From the NCBI GenBank assembly GCA_021793395.1, contig JAJYSU010000024.1, positions 1 through 32,137 of the forward strand: a stretch of DNA of 32,137 bases, read 5' to 3'. The position numbers were made by a program, and so were the translations under genes. Positions within the stretch are counted from its first letter, which is position 1, and every line of letters starts with the position of its first letter. Origin of the DNA: Actinomycetes bacterium. GTDB lineage: Bacteria > Actinomycetota > Acidimicrobiia > Acidimicrobiales > RAAP-2. Shown here piece by piece: positions 7,987 to 15,659 of the stretch. The notes beneath the pieces are model-generated. The model was not told where the DNA came from and did not search any database. It worked only from the letters and a program-made list of their open reading frames with translations.

Positions 7987-8583
7987 GTGTCCCCTCCTCC
8001 TCGCCAGGCCCGTGCCACCCGTACTCGCGAACGCCTGCTCGACGCCACCGTGGCCTGCCTGGTCGCGCACGGTTACGCCGGCACGACCATGCAGTGCGTG
8101 CAGCGCGAAGCCGGCGTCTCGCGTGGCGCCCTCGTCCACCACTTTCCCTCGATGGACGATCTCCTCGTGGGCGCGATCCACCACGTCGCACGCCGCCAGC
8201 TCGATGAACTGCGCGACGCCCTCGCCGCACCCGCGTCGCACGGCGACCTACGCGCGACGACGCGCGTGCTGCAGTCGTTCATGTCGGGCTCGCTCTTCCT
8301 CGCCGGTCTGGAACTGTGGATGGCGGCGCGTACCTCGACGTCACTGCGTCGAGTACTCGCCCCTCACGAGCGCGCTCTGGGTCACGAAATTCGCGCGGCT
8401 CTCGCGGACGCGACCACGACGCGTGACTATCGGCTGAGCGACGACGACCTCGACGAGTTGCTCATCGTCCTGAGAGGTCTCGCCGTGACGAGCGTGCTGC
8501 GCACGAATTCAACCGTCGCCCGTCACCTTCTCGAGAGATGGGTCACCAGACTCACCGGCACCCCGAGCGACCACGGACTCTGA
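7987..8583 (+). CDS. TetR/AcrR-family transcriptional regulator
   Basis: 198 residues. The N-terminal TetR DNA-binding domain (about 10-55) is clear: TRERLLDATVACLVAHGYAG, then VQREAGVSRGALVHHFPSMD. The C-terminal ligand domain has no assignable motif. It starts at GTG 7987 with no SD-like sequence, and the AT-rich spacer suggests a leaderless transcript. It is divergent from the ligase-crotonase operon, with an imperfect palindrome between them. The natural reading is a repressor of that operon released by an acyl-CoA or the free acid (inference by analogy with FadR/PaaR-type TetR proteins). Confidence 0.88.
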   Translation: MSPPPRQARATRTRERLLDATVACLVAHGYAGTTMQCVQREAGVSRGALVHHFPSMDDLLVGAIHHVARRQLDELRDALAAPASHGDLRATTRVLQSFMSGSLFLAGLELWMAARTSTSLRRVLAPHERALGHEIRAALADATTTRDYRLSDDDLDELLIVLRGLAVTSVLRTNSTVARHLLERWVTRLTGTPSDHGL

Positions 8584-8826
8584 CTAGGGTCGACGCCGTG
8601 CGACGGGGATGGTGCGTCGCGCCGAGTCCGACGACGCGCCAGTGGCGCTACGCGGGCCCACGATGCTCTCCAGGACGTGATCCAGCTCACGGGCCAACTC
8701 ACGAACACGACGCGCCTCGCGCCACGACAGGATCACGGCGACCACCGCAGCGATCGCGAATCCGACCAGAGCGACCATCGACGCCACGATCATCGTCGCC
8801 ACCACGAAGCCCGCCACATCCGCCAT
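8584..8826 (-). CDS. Small membrane protein of unknown function
   Basis: 80 residues. About 33 hydrophobic residues at the N-terminus (GFVVATMIVASMVALVGF continuing into AIAAVVAVIL) form one long or two short membrane helices. A charged helix (REARRVRELARELDHVLESI) and an Arg/Ser-rich tail follow. The ATG at 8826 lies 5 nt after CATACT, a possible -10 box, so the transcript would be leaderless. It converges on the TetR gene and ends immediately after it. I recognise no family. Confidence 0.55.
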   Translation of the reverse strand: MADVAGFVVATMIVASMVALVGFAIAAVVAVILSWREARRVRELARELDHVLESIVGPRSATGASSDSARRTIPVARRRP

Positions 8827-9394
8827 ACCCCCAGTATGCGCGCACCGTGTCCCGATAAAAACCCTGATTACACGGTCTCTTTATCTCCCCGGCGTCCACG
8901 GGGAAACCTCCGTACTACGTACGTACGCCCGACGACGTCCTACGTAGACACGGCCGCTCCCGAGAAACTCCGTGACGACACCCTCTGGGCGCCACCGGGC
9001 ACGTCACGCCGTGGCGCAGCGTCGCACCGCGACACGACGGACTACCACGCGGCGGCCGAACAACGCCCGCCACGCCGGCCCGTCATCCACGCCCATCCGA
9101 CGCGACCACGTCCAGCAGGCGAGGAACACCTTTCTCAACGTGGACGGCGGGATCACGCGTCGGTGGCCCGTACAGTCCTTGGGCACCGTGCCTCGTGCGG
9201 CAACTGTCGTACGTCGTCATCGCCGGCCGTGGCCACCATCGTCGAGCCGACAGTCCCCGAGCGACCAGCACCGCGAACGTCGACGGGGACCTCGCGCCGC
9301 GACGTATCCTCGTCGCGCACCGAACGGACCCCACGCACGCCGGTACGTCGCGAGTGGTGGTCGCGGACCGCCACGGGCGCCCCGTCACCGTCGA
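8827..9394. other. Long stretch with no convincing gene
   Basis: About 570 bases between the small membrane protein and the end of the ABC exporter gene. Frames in both directions are open but Arg/Pro/Thr-rich with no family signature, as expected of shadow frames in high-GC DNA. The left part contains a CGTACTACGTACGTACG run and CGTCCACGGGG, which could fold locally. I see no tRNA, riboswitch or CRISPR pattern. Confidence 0.5.
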
Positions 9395-12300
9395 TCACCG
9401 ACTCGCGTGCTCCACCATCTCGAAGGCCTCCCACATGCGCGCGTAACGCCCCTCGCGCGCCACCAGTTCGTCGTGGGTCCCCACGTCAACGATCCGTCCG
9501 CCCTCGACCACGACGATCCGGTTCGCGTGACGAGCCGTCTGCAGCCGGTGGGCGATGATCACGGTCGTACGGCCGCGCGCGACCTCGCGCATCGCGGCCG
9601 TCACCCTCGCCTCGGTGGCCAGGTCGAGGTTCGACGTCGCCTCGTCGAGCAGGAGAATCGCCGGGTCCACCAACTCCGCCCTGGCCAGCGCGATCAACTG
9701 ACGCTGACCCGACGAGAGCGATCGGCCCCGCTCCGAGAGTTCGTGGTGGTACCCCCCGGGCAGCCGGGCGATGAACTCGTGCGCGCCGACCGCCCGGGCG
9801 GCCGCCTCCACCCGCGCGTCGTCGGCGTCGTCGCGCCCGTAGGCGATGTTGTCGCGCACGGACCCCGAGAACAGGAATGCCTCCTGGGGCACGTAACCCA
9901 GCTGGTGTCGAAAGGACGTGAGGTCGAGGGACCGTAGGTCGTGACCGTCGACCTCGACGGCGCCCCGATCCGGATCGTAGAAGCGAGCGATCAGCTTCAC
10001 GATGGTCGACTTGCCCGCCCCCGTCTCACCCACTAGGGCCACCGTCTCACCGGCGGCGATGTCGAGGTCCACGCCCCGCAGGGCCTCGGGAAGCCGTGGC
10101 GTGAGCGACGCGTCGGGTCCCACGAGCCTCGCGTCCGCGGGGCCACGGCGCACGGGGGTACCCGGTGCGCGACGCGGGGGCGCGGGGTAGGAGAAGGACA
10201 CGTCGCGCAGGGTGATCCGACCCCGTAGTCGGCCGACCTCGTCGGGTCGGTCCGCGCTCGGGGTGCGGGTCTCGAGCCGCATCAGTTCGCCCACCCGGCG
10301 CACCGAGACCCGCGTCTGCTGCCACGAGTCGAAGACCTGCGACAGGCTCTGAATCGGCGAGAAGAACATGTCGATGTAGAGCACGAAGGCGATGAGCGCC
10401 CCCGCGCTGAGGTGCCCCGACGTCACCAGCCCGGCGCCGACACCCAGCACGATCACGTCACCCATCCCCGAGAGGAACTGGATAAAGGGGAAGTAGGTCC
10501 CGACGAGCCGCTGGGCTGCCACGCGCACGTCGAGGTAGTCGCGGCCCAACCGGTGAAAGCGGTCCATCGTGTCGCGCTCGTGGACGAAGGCCTGGGACTC
10601 GCGCACCCCGGCGAGACTCTCCTGGAAGTCCGCGTTGACGATCGCGATGCGCTCGCGCGAGAGATCGTAGAGTCGCGCGGCGCGGCGACGAAACCACACG
10701 GTGGCCACCGCCAGGGGCGCCACCACCGTCAGGGTCGCCAGGCCGAGTTCCACGTTCATCACCACCAGGGTGATCCCCACGCCCACGAAGGTTACGAACG
10801 CCACCAACGCCGAGAGCACGCCGTTCTCAATCAGCGACTCGAACTGGTCGACGTCGGTAGTCATGCGCGTCATGATGCGCCCGGCCATCTCGCTCTCGTA
10901 GTAGTCCAGCGACAGCCGCTGGAGCTGCGCCCAGATCCGCACGCGCAACGACAGCATGATCCGTTCGGCGGCCCGTCCGGTCACGAAAGTCTCGGCCATC
11001 TGGTCGAACAGGTCCGCCACCGTGATCACCAGGAACACCGCGGCGGCGGCGAAGAGCACTGCCGTCGAGCCCCGATTCACCCCACCGTTGATGCCGGTCT
11101 TGATCAGGATCGGCCCCGCGAGCGACACCAACGCGTCGATCACCACGAAGACGAGACCGGCGAGCAACGGTCGACGAAACTCGAGCAGTAAGCGAGACAG
11201 CGAGAAGTCTCGGTCGTGGTAGGACTCACGAGCGAGGTCGAGCGTCGCGACGTCACGCACCGGCGGCAGGTCGGCGACCCGCGCCAGCAGCTCGGGGGTC
11301 GCAACGAGACTGCGACGCCACCCACCACCACCACCGCCCAGTCCGGGCCCGATGCTCGGCGCCCCGACACCGGCCAACCTCGACGAACTCGTGACCGCGC
11401 GGTTGGGGTCCACCCCCCAGGCCGACGGCGTGGTCCCCGTCGTGGTGTGACGCGCGACCTCGGCCAGCACCTCGATACGGTCGCCGATCGTCTCCGCGTC
11501 CTCCTCCTCCAGCCCCGTCAGGAGGGATCGGTAGAGAGGACTGCGTTCCAGCAACTCGTCGTGGGTCCCCTGCTCCACGACCCGGCCGCCCTCGATCACC
11601 ACGATGCGGTCGGCGAGGTGCAGCGTCGAGCGACGGTGAGCCACCAGCAACGTCGTACGTCCGGCCATCAGAGTTCGCAGCTCGTGATGGATCGCCTCCT
11701 CGACGCGCGCGTCGATGGCGCTGGTGGCGTCGTCCAAGATGAGGATCCTCGGGTCGTAGAGGAGGGCGCGCGCCAGCGCGATGCGCTGGCGCTGACCGCC
11801 CGAGAGAGTCAGACCCCGCTCGCCCACGACGGTGTCGTAGCCCGCCGGCAGAGCGGTGATGAACTCGTGAGCCTGGGCCGCCCGGGCGGCCGCCTCGATC
11901 TCGTCGAGCGACGCGTCGGGCCGCCCGTAGGCGATGTTGGCCCGCACGGTGTCCGAAAAGAGAAAACTCTCTTCGAACACCACGCCAACCTGACGGCGCA
12001 GGGACGAGAGCGCCACGTCGCGCACGTCGATTCCGTCGACGCGCACCGTCCCGCGCTCGGGGTCGTAGAAGCGCGCGACCAGCATCGCCAGGGTGGACTT
12101 GCCACTGCCGCTGGGACCCACGAGCGCGACACGTTCGCCCGCCGCCACGTGCAGATCAACCCCGCGCAGCACGCTCGGTCCCCCGTCGTAGGCGACGTGA
12201 ACGTCGCGGAACTCCACCTCGCCGCGCAGAACCCCCAGCTCGACCGCGTCGGGAGGATCGACGATCGCCGGGGCCGTGTCCAGCAGTTGGAAGATGCGCT

Positions 12301-13234
12301 CGAGTCCGGCGCGCGCCTGCTGGCCGATGGTCAGGATCCCCGCGAGTTGGCGAGCCGGTGACATCAGCGACGTGACGTAGGTCGAAAAGGCGAGGAAGGT
12401 GCCCAGCGTGATCTCGTGATGCAGGGCCATCCACCCGCCGAAGGCCAGAATGGCCACCTGGGCCAGGGTGGGGATGGCCTCGAGCAGGGGCTGGTAGAGC
12501 GCCTGGAGGCGCACCGCGCGCATGTGCGAGCCGTAGAGGACCCGAGCCGACTCGGTGAGCCGAGCGACCTCGCGGTCCTCCTGGCCGAACGCCTTGACGA
12601 CGCGCACCCCGTTGACGTCCTCGTCCACGATCTCAACGACCTCACCCTCGCGCTGCTGGCCGTCCCAGGTCGCGGGAAAGATGCGGCGCCGCATGCGATA
12701 CGAGACCAGGATCAGGCTCGGTGCGAGGACCAGGCTCACCACCGAGAGCAGCGGCGACAGGTAGACCATGACCGCCAGCGAGAGAATCATCATCAGTACG
12801 TTGCTGGTGACGACGGGAAAGAAGTTCAACAGCCCCTGCACCAACGTGGAGTCGGAGTTGGCGCGCGCCACGAGCTGACCGGTGGGCATCCGGCTGAGGT
12901 TCTCCACGTCCAACGCCTGCAGGTGATCGTGCATCTCGTTGCGTAGGTCGTACTGCACCTGCAAGGCGACCTGACCCCCCCGGTAGCGGCGAACGTGCGA
13001 GGCGAGGAACGTGACGCCCGACAGTGCGCTCAGTAGTACCAGCCACGGCCACAGGGGCGAGGTGTGCTGGAGGATGACCCCGTCGACGATTTGACGGGCG
13101 ACGAGCGGGATCAGCGTCTGACACACGCTGCCCACCACCGCGGCCGACATGGCTAGGGCGACGTAACGACGGTGGCGCATCATGTAGCCCCACAGTCGCG
13201 CCAGCCAGCCCGGCGCGCGGGCGTCGTCACTCAC
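9395..13234 (-). CDS. Two-in-one ABC exporter (TMD-NBD-TMD-NBD) with one degenerate ATP site
   Basis: 1279 residues containing two complete half-exporters. Half 1: six TM helices (about 25-320), Walker A GPSGSGKST (about 372), signature LSGGQRQ (about 476), Walker B ILILDDATSAID (about 496), H-loop VAHRR. A Gly-rich linker (GPGLGGGGGGWRRS) follows near residue 640. Half 2: TM helices (about 700-1000), Walker A GETGAGKST (about 1068), signature LSSGQRQ (about 1172), Walker B ILLLDEATSNLD (about 1192), H-loop IIAHRLQ. NBD1 has Asp where NBD2 has the catalytic Glu, and NBD2's signature has Ser for the first Gly; such asymmetry is known in heterodimeric exporters. NBD2 has a Pro/Arg-rich insert of about 30 residues before LRGVDL. 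GTG 13234 overlaps the marR stop. Multidrug or lipid export is inferred. Confidence 0.93.
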   Translation of the reverse strand: MSDDARAPGWLARLWGYMMRHRRYVALAMSAAVVGSVCQTLIPLVARQIVDGVILQHTSPLWPWLVLLSALSGVTFLASHVRRYRGGQVALQVQYDLRNEMHDHLQALDVENLSRMPTGQLVARANSDSTLVQGLLNFFPVVTSNVLMMILSLAVMVYLSPLLSVVSLVLAPSLILVSYRMRRRIFPATWDGQQREGEVVEIVDEDVNGVRVVKAFGQEDREVARLTESARVLYGSHMRAVRLQALYQPLLEAIPTLAQVAILAFGGWMALHHEITLGTFLAFSTYVTSLMSPARQLAGILTIGQQARAGLERIFQLLDTAPAIVDPPDAVELGVLRGEVEFRDVHVAYDGGPSVLRGVDLHVAAGERVALVGPSGSGKSTLAMLVARFYDPERGTVRVDGIDVRDVALSSLRRQVGVVFEESFLFSDTVRANIAYGRPDASLDEIEAAARAAQAHEFITALPAGYDTVVGERGLTLSGGQRQRIALARALLYDPRILILDDATSAIDARVEEAIHHELRTLMAGRTTLLVAHRRSTLHLADRIVVIEGGRVVEQGTHDELLERSPLYRSLLTGLEEEDAETIGDRIEVLAEVARHTTTGTTPSAWGVDPNRAVTSSSRLAGVGAPSIGPGLGGGGGGWRRSLVATPELLARVADLPPVRDVATLDLARESYHDRDFSLSRLLLEFRRPLLAGLVFVVIDALVSLAGPILIKTGINGGVNRGSTAVLFAAAAVFLVITVADLFDQMAETFVTGRAAERIMLSLRVRIWAQLQRLSLDYYESEMAGRIMTRMTTDVDQFESLIENGVLSALVAFVTFVGVGITLVVMNVELGLATLTVVAPLAVATVWFRRRAARLYDLSRERIAIVNADFQESLAGVRESQAFVHERDTMDRFHRLGRDYLDVRVAAQRLVGTYFPFIQFLSGMGDVIVLGVGAGLVTSGHLSAGALIAFVLYIDMFFSPIQSLSQVFDSWQQTRVSVRRVGELMRLETRTPSADRPDEVGRLRGRITLRDVSFSYPAPPRRAPGTPVRRGPADARLVGPDASLTPRLPEALRGVDLDIAAGETVALVGETGAGKSTIVKLIARFYDPDRGAVEVDGHDLRSLDLTSFRHQLGYVPQEAFLFSGSVRDNIAYGRDDADDARVEAAARAVGAHEFIARLPGGYHHELSERGRSLSSGQRQLIALARAELVDPAILLLDEATSNLDLATEARVTAAMREVARGRTTVIIAHRLQTARHANRIVVVEGGRIVDVGTHDELVAREGRYARMWEAFEMVEHASR

Positions 13235-13701
13235 GCGTCGCTCCCGCCGGAGCCACGGCGTCGGCGAAACGCGCCGTCGAGCGTGACGTTGAACGCCGCC
13301 AGCGAGGCCACGAGGTGCTCCCCCTCGGGGGCGCCGCGCACGAGCTCGTCCAGTACGCGAACCATCGCGTGCTCGACGCGATCGAGCACGTCGGCCCCCC
13401 GCTCACTGAGACGCAGATCGACGGCGCGCTGGTCATCCGCGACGTCGCCTCGCACCAGGTACCCGTCGCGACACAGCGCGTCCACCGCGGCGCTGATGGC
13501 GGGTCGACCGAGAGCCAGGCGTTCGGCCAGTCGCGACGCCCGATCCTCCCCCGCGGCGACCGCGCTCAGGATGCGGTAGTGCGCCATGGGGATCTCGGTC
13601 GACGCGCGTTCCAGCGCTCGGGCCACCCGGGTGATCGCCCGCACCGCGTCGACGGACGCCCGGGCGTCATCGAGCGGACGTGGCGGACGCGACGGGGTCA
13701 C
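13231..13701 (-). CDS. MarR-family transcriptional regulator of the exporter operon
   Basis: 156 residues from GTG 13701, which has GGCGAG upstream; the frame is open to 13749, but that start would lie upstream of the operator. It has a winged HTH: IPMAHYRILSAVAAGEDRAS, then LAERLALGRPAISAAVDALC, and a wing ending DQRAVDLRLSERG. The last codons overlap the exporter start by GTGA, so repressor and pump are translationally coupled. A perfect palindrome just upstream suggests autorepression relieved by a ligand such as a pump substrate (inference). Confidence 0.87.
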   Translation of the reverse strand: MTPSRPPRPLDDARASVDAVRAITRVARALERASTEIPMAHYRILSAVAAGEDRASRLAERLALGRPAISAAVDALCRDGYLVRGDVADDQRAVDLRLSERGADVLDRVEHAMVRVLDELVRGAPEGEHLVASLAAFNVTLDGAFRRRRGSGGSDA

Positions 13702-13719
13702 CTCGCCATCGTACCGCCT

Positions 13720-13738
13720 TAGTTCGATGATCGAACTA
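13720..13738. promoter_or_regulatory. Perfect 19-bp MarR-type operator overlapping the promoter
   Basis: TAGTTCGATGATCGAACTA is symmetrical at every position around its central base. On the minus strand it overlaps TATAGT (13741-13736), a good -10 hexamer, so a bound MarR dimer would cover the start of transcription of the marR-exporter operon. Confidence 0.72.
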
Positions 13739-13872
13739 TATGACACCACTCCGAGAGCGCTCCGCGGCCCCTCGTCGCGCCGTCACGGCCGCCGTGCGAT
13801 GACGGCACGACGCCTGGGTCGGCCTCCTCACCCGCGCGCGACGCGGACACCACGCCGCCGGCCGTCCAACTT

Positions 13873-14229
13873 TCAGCAGCAGTTGGGGTCGAGCACTCCC
13901 ATGAGAGCTCCCAACGCGGCGCGGTTGGCGGCGTAGTAGGTGCTCGCCCCCTGGTGCACGGCGGACAGCAACCCCGCCCGGCTGAGCTGGCCCAGGTGGT
14001 GGCTGATCGTCGCGTCGGTCAACTGCAGTTCGCGAACGAGGTCGACATTACGCAGGCCCGCGGCTCCGGCCGCGAGCACGAGTGAGAGCAACTTGATCCG
14101 TACGGGGTCGGCCAGCGCCTTGAGCCGCAGCGCGACCTCGAGCGCGTCCGCGTCGCTGATCACTCCGGCGGCGACGGGGGGACAGCACAGCGTCCCGGAG
14201 AGCTCGATGATCGGCAGCGACTTCGGCAT
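13873..14229 (-). CDS. arsR: ArsR-type arsenic-responsive repressor
   Basis: 118 residues. The winged HTH is KALADPVRIKLLSLV, then NVDLVRELQLTDATISHHLG and a GASTYYAA wing. A vicinal Cys pair lies at about 16-17 (LCCPP), where the Corynebacterium-type ArsR places two of its As(III) ligands. The third Cys of that type, in the loop after LLS, is absent here (LAAGAAGLRN), but the protein ends NCC and may use that pair instead. It is divergent from arsM. ATG 14229 is preferred over GTG 14232. CATACT at 14242-14237 could be its -10 box, overlapping the putative operator. Confidence 0.86.
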   Translation of the reverse strand: MPKSLPIIELSGTLCCPPVAAGVISDADALEVALRLKALADPVRIKLLSLVLAAGAAGLRNVDLVRELQLTDATISHHLGQLSRAGLLSAVHQGASTYYAANRAALGALMGVLDPNCC

Positions 14230-14236
14230 CACCCCA

Positions 14237-14259
14237 GTATGCCAGAGTACTTGACATAC
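14237..14259. promoter_or_regulatory. Candidate ArsR operator over divergent promoters
   Basis: GTATGCCA and TGACATAC are inverted copies at 7 of 8 positions separated by 7 nt. The left arm overlaps the putative arsR -10 and the right arm overlaps TTGACA (14251-14256), the putative arsM -35, which is followed 16 nt later by TACCGT. One bound dimer could control both directions. Confidence 0.5.
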
Positions 14260-14312
14260 GTCGAGGCTCTGCTACCGTGTACCTAGACATTCATCTAACA
14301 AGGGAGATCATC

Positions 14313-15347
14313 GTGTCACGAATCCCGCAGCCACCCACCGTCGACGAGGTCGAGGCGCACGAGGTTGACCCGGCGCACGAGGGGCTCCTCACTGCTGCCC
14401 AAAAGGGCACCACCTGCTGCGCCGCACCCGCGGACGCGGTGTGGGTCACCGGGCCCGGGGCGGAGCGCGCAGAGCACGACGCGGCGGCCACCAGCGACGC
14501 GTGCTGCGCCCCGGCTCCGAGGACGGGCGTCGCGCCAGGAAACGTGAATCAGGACGATGCGGCCGGCCTACGCGACGCCGTGCGACGTCGCTACGCCGCG
14601 GCGGCTCTCGAGGCCGCCTCCGCCGTCGACGCGTCGTGCTGCGGTCCCGCGTCGTGCTGCGGCCCCGCGACGATCAGCACCGGCGATCTCGGCGGACACG
14701 CGATATGGGGATCCGCGCTCTACGAGAGCGTCGACCAGGACGCCGCACCCGCTGCCATGACGGCCTCACTCGGCTGCGGCGTACCGACCGCGGTCGCGGA
14801 TCTTCACCCGGGTGACGTCGTTCTCGATCTGGGTTCGGGTGCGGGCGCGGACGTGCTGATCGCCGCGCGACGCGTCGCACCCGGCGGCCGGGCCATCGGT
14901 CTGGACATGACCCCCGAAATGCTCGAACTCGCCCGCCGCAACGCCGCGACGGCGGGCGTCGACAACGTGGAGTTCCTCGAGGGCTACCTCGAGGACGTTC
15001 CGCTCCCGCGCGCCAGCGTCGACGTGGTGATCTCCAACTGCGTGATCAATCTGGCCGCCGACAAGCGGGTCGTCCTGCGCGAAGCCGCCCGCGTGCTGCG
15101 CCCGGGTGGACGTTTCGCCATCTCCGACGTAATCGCCGATCCCGGTATGGACGCCGCGACGCGCGCCGATATGGCCGCCTGGACCGGCTGCATCGGTGGC
15201 GCGATCACCGAGGACGAGTACCGCGAGGCTCTCTCCGACGCCGGCTTCGAGGACATCGAGATCACCGAGACGCACCGCGTGCACGCCCACGCCGTCGCGG
15301 CGATCGTTCGTGCTCGTCATTCGGCGACGGACCAGCCCCGGGCGTAG
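14313..15347 (+). CDS. arsM: Arsenite S-adenosylmethionine methyltransferase with Cys-rich N-terminal extension
   Basis: 344 residues. The methyltransferase core begins near 85 ([17 protein letters not shown]) and has [11 protein letters not shown] (109-116), the SAM-binding [17 protein letters not shown] (169-185), [17 protein letters not shown] with Cys243, and TGCIGGA with Cys293, so all the Cys regions used by ArsM to bind As(III) are present. It methylates arsenite to methylated and volatile forms. Ahead of the core lie about 80 extra residues with two more vicinal Cys pairs (35-36 and 64-65), which could be an additional As(III)-capturing segment. GTG 14313 has AGGGAG 6 nt upstream. It is divergent from arsR and alone, with no arsenite pump gene beside it. 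Confidence 0.93.
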   Translation: MSRIPQPPTVDEVEAHEVDPAHEGLLTAAQKGTTCCAAPADAVWVTGPGAERAEHDAAATSDACCAPAPRTGVAPGNVNQDDAAGLRDAVRRRYAAAALEAASAVDASCCGPASCCGPATISTGDLGGHAIWGSALYESVDQDAAPAAMTASLGCGVPTAVADLHPGDVVLDLGSGAGADVLIAARRVAPGGRAIGLDMTPEMLELARRNAATAGVDNVEFLEGYLEDVPLPRASVDVVISNCVINLAADKRVVLREAARVLRPGGRFAISDVIADPGMDAATRADMAAWTGCIGGAITEDEYREALSDAGFEDIEITETHRVHAHAVAAIVRARHSATDQPRA

Positions 15348-15659
15348 TCGCACGGCGCGTCGCCCTCAGAAGCGACGCCCGCCACGAGTAGGCAGCGGCG
15401 TCAGAGAAGGAGAGGCTCGAGCCTGCTCCGTCGATTCTCACCGAGCACGTGGAACGAGCCCGCACCGGCTGCTCCCGTCATGTGGCACGGTACGCCATGA
15501 CGCTCGCGTAACCGCCCGCGTCACAACCAGACTCGAGTCGGGTCCGTATCTTCTACGAGCAGTAGCCACGGAGTCGATACTTGCGACGTGGCCGTGCGCG
15601 ATACACGTGCGGAGTCGAGACGAGTGACGTCTCGTGAACGACGCGCTCGTGCCCGTCGT
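15348..15659. other. Gap between arsM and the aconitase gene
   Basis: About 310 bases between converging genes. The reading frames inside carry no recognisable family. Short G/C-rich inverted segments such as GACGAGTGACGTCTCGT could contribute to termination, but no hairpin followed by a T-run is seen. Confidence 0.5.

Noticed and set aside
8677..9937. Long plus-strand frames opposite the ABC exporter end
   Set aside because: Antisense of NBD2 of the exporter or non-coding; no start signals or family residues.
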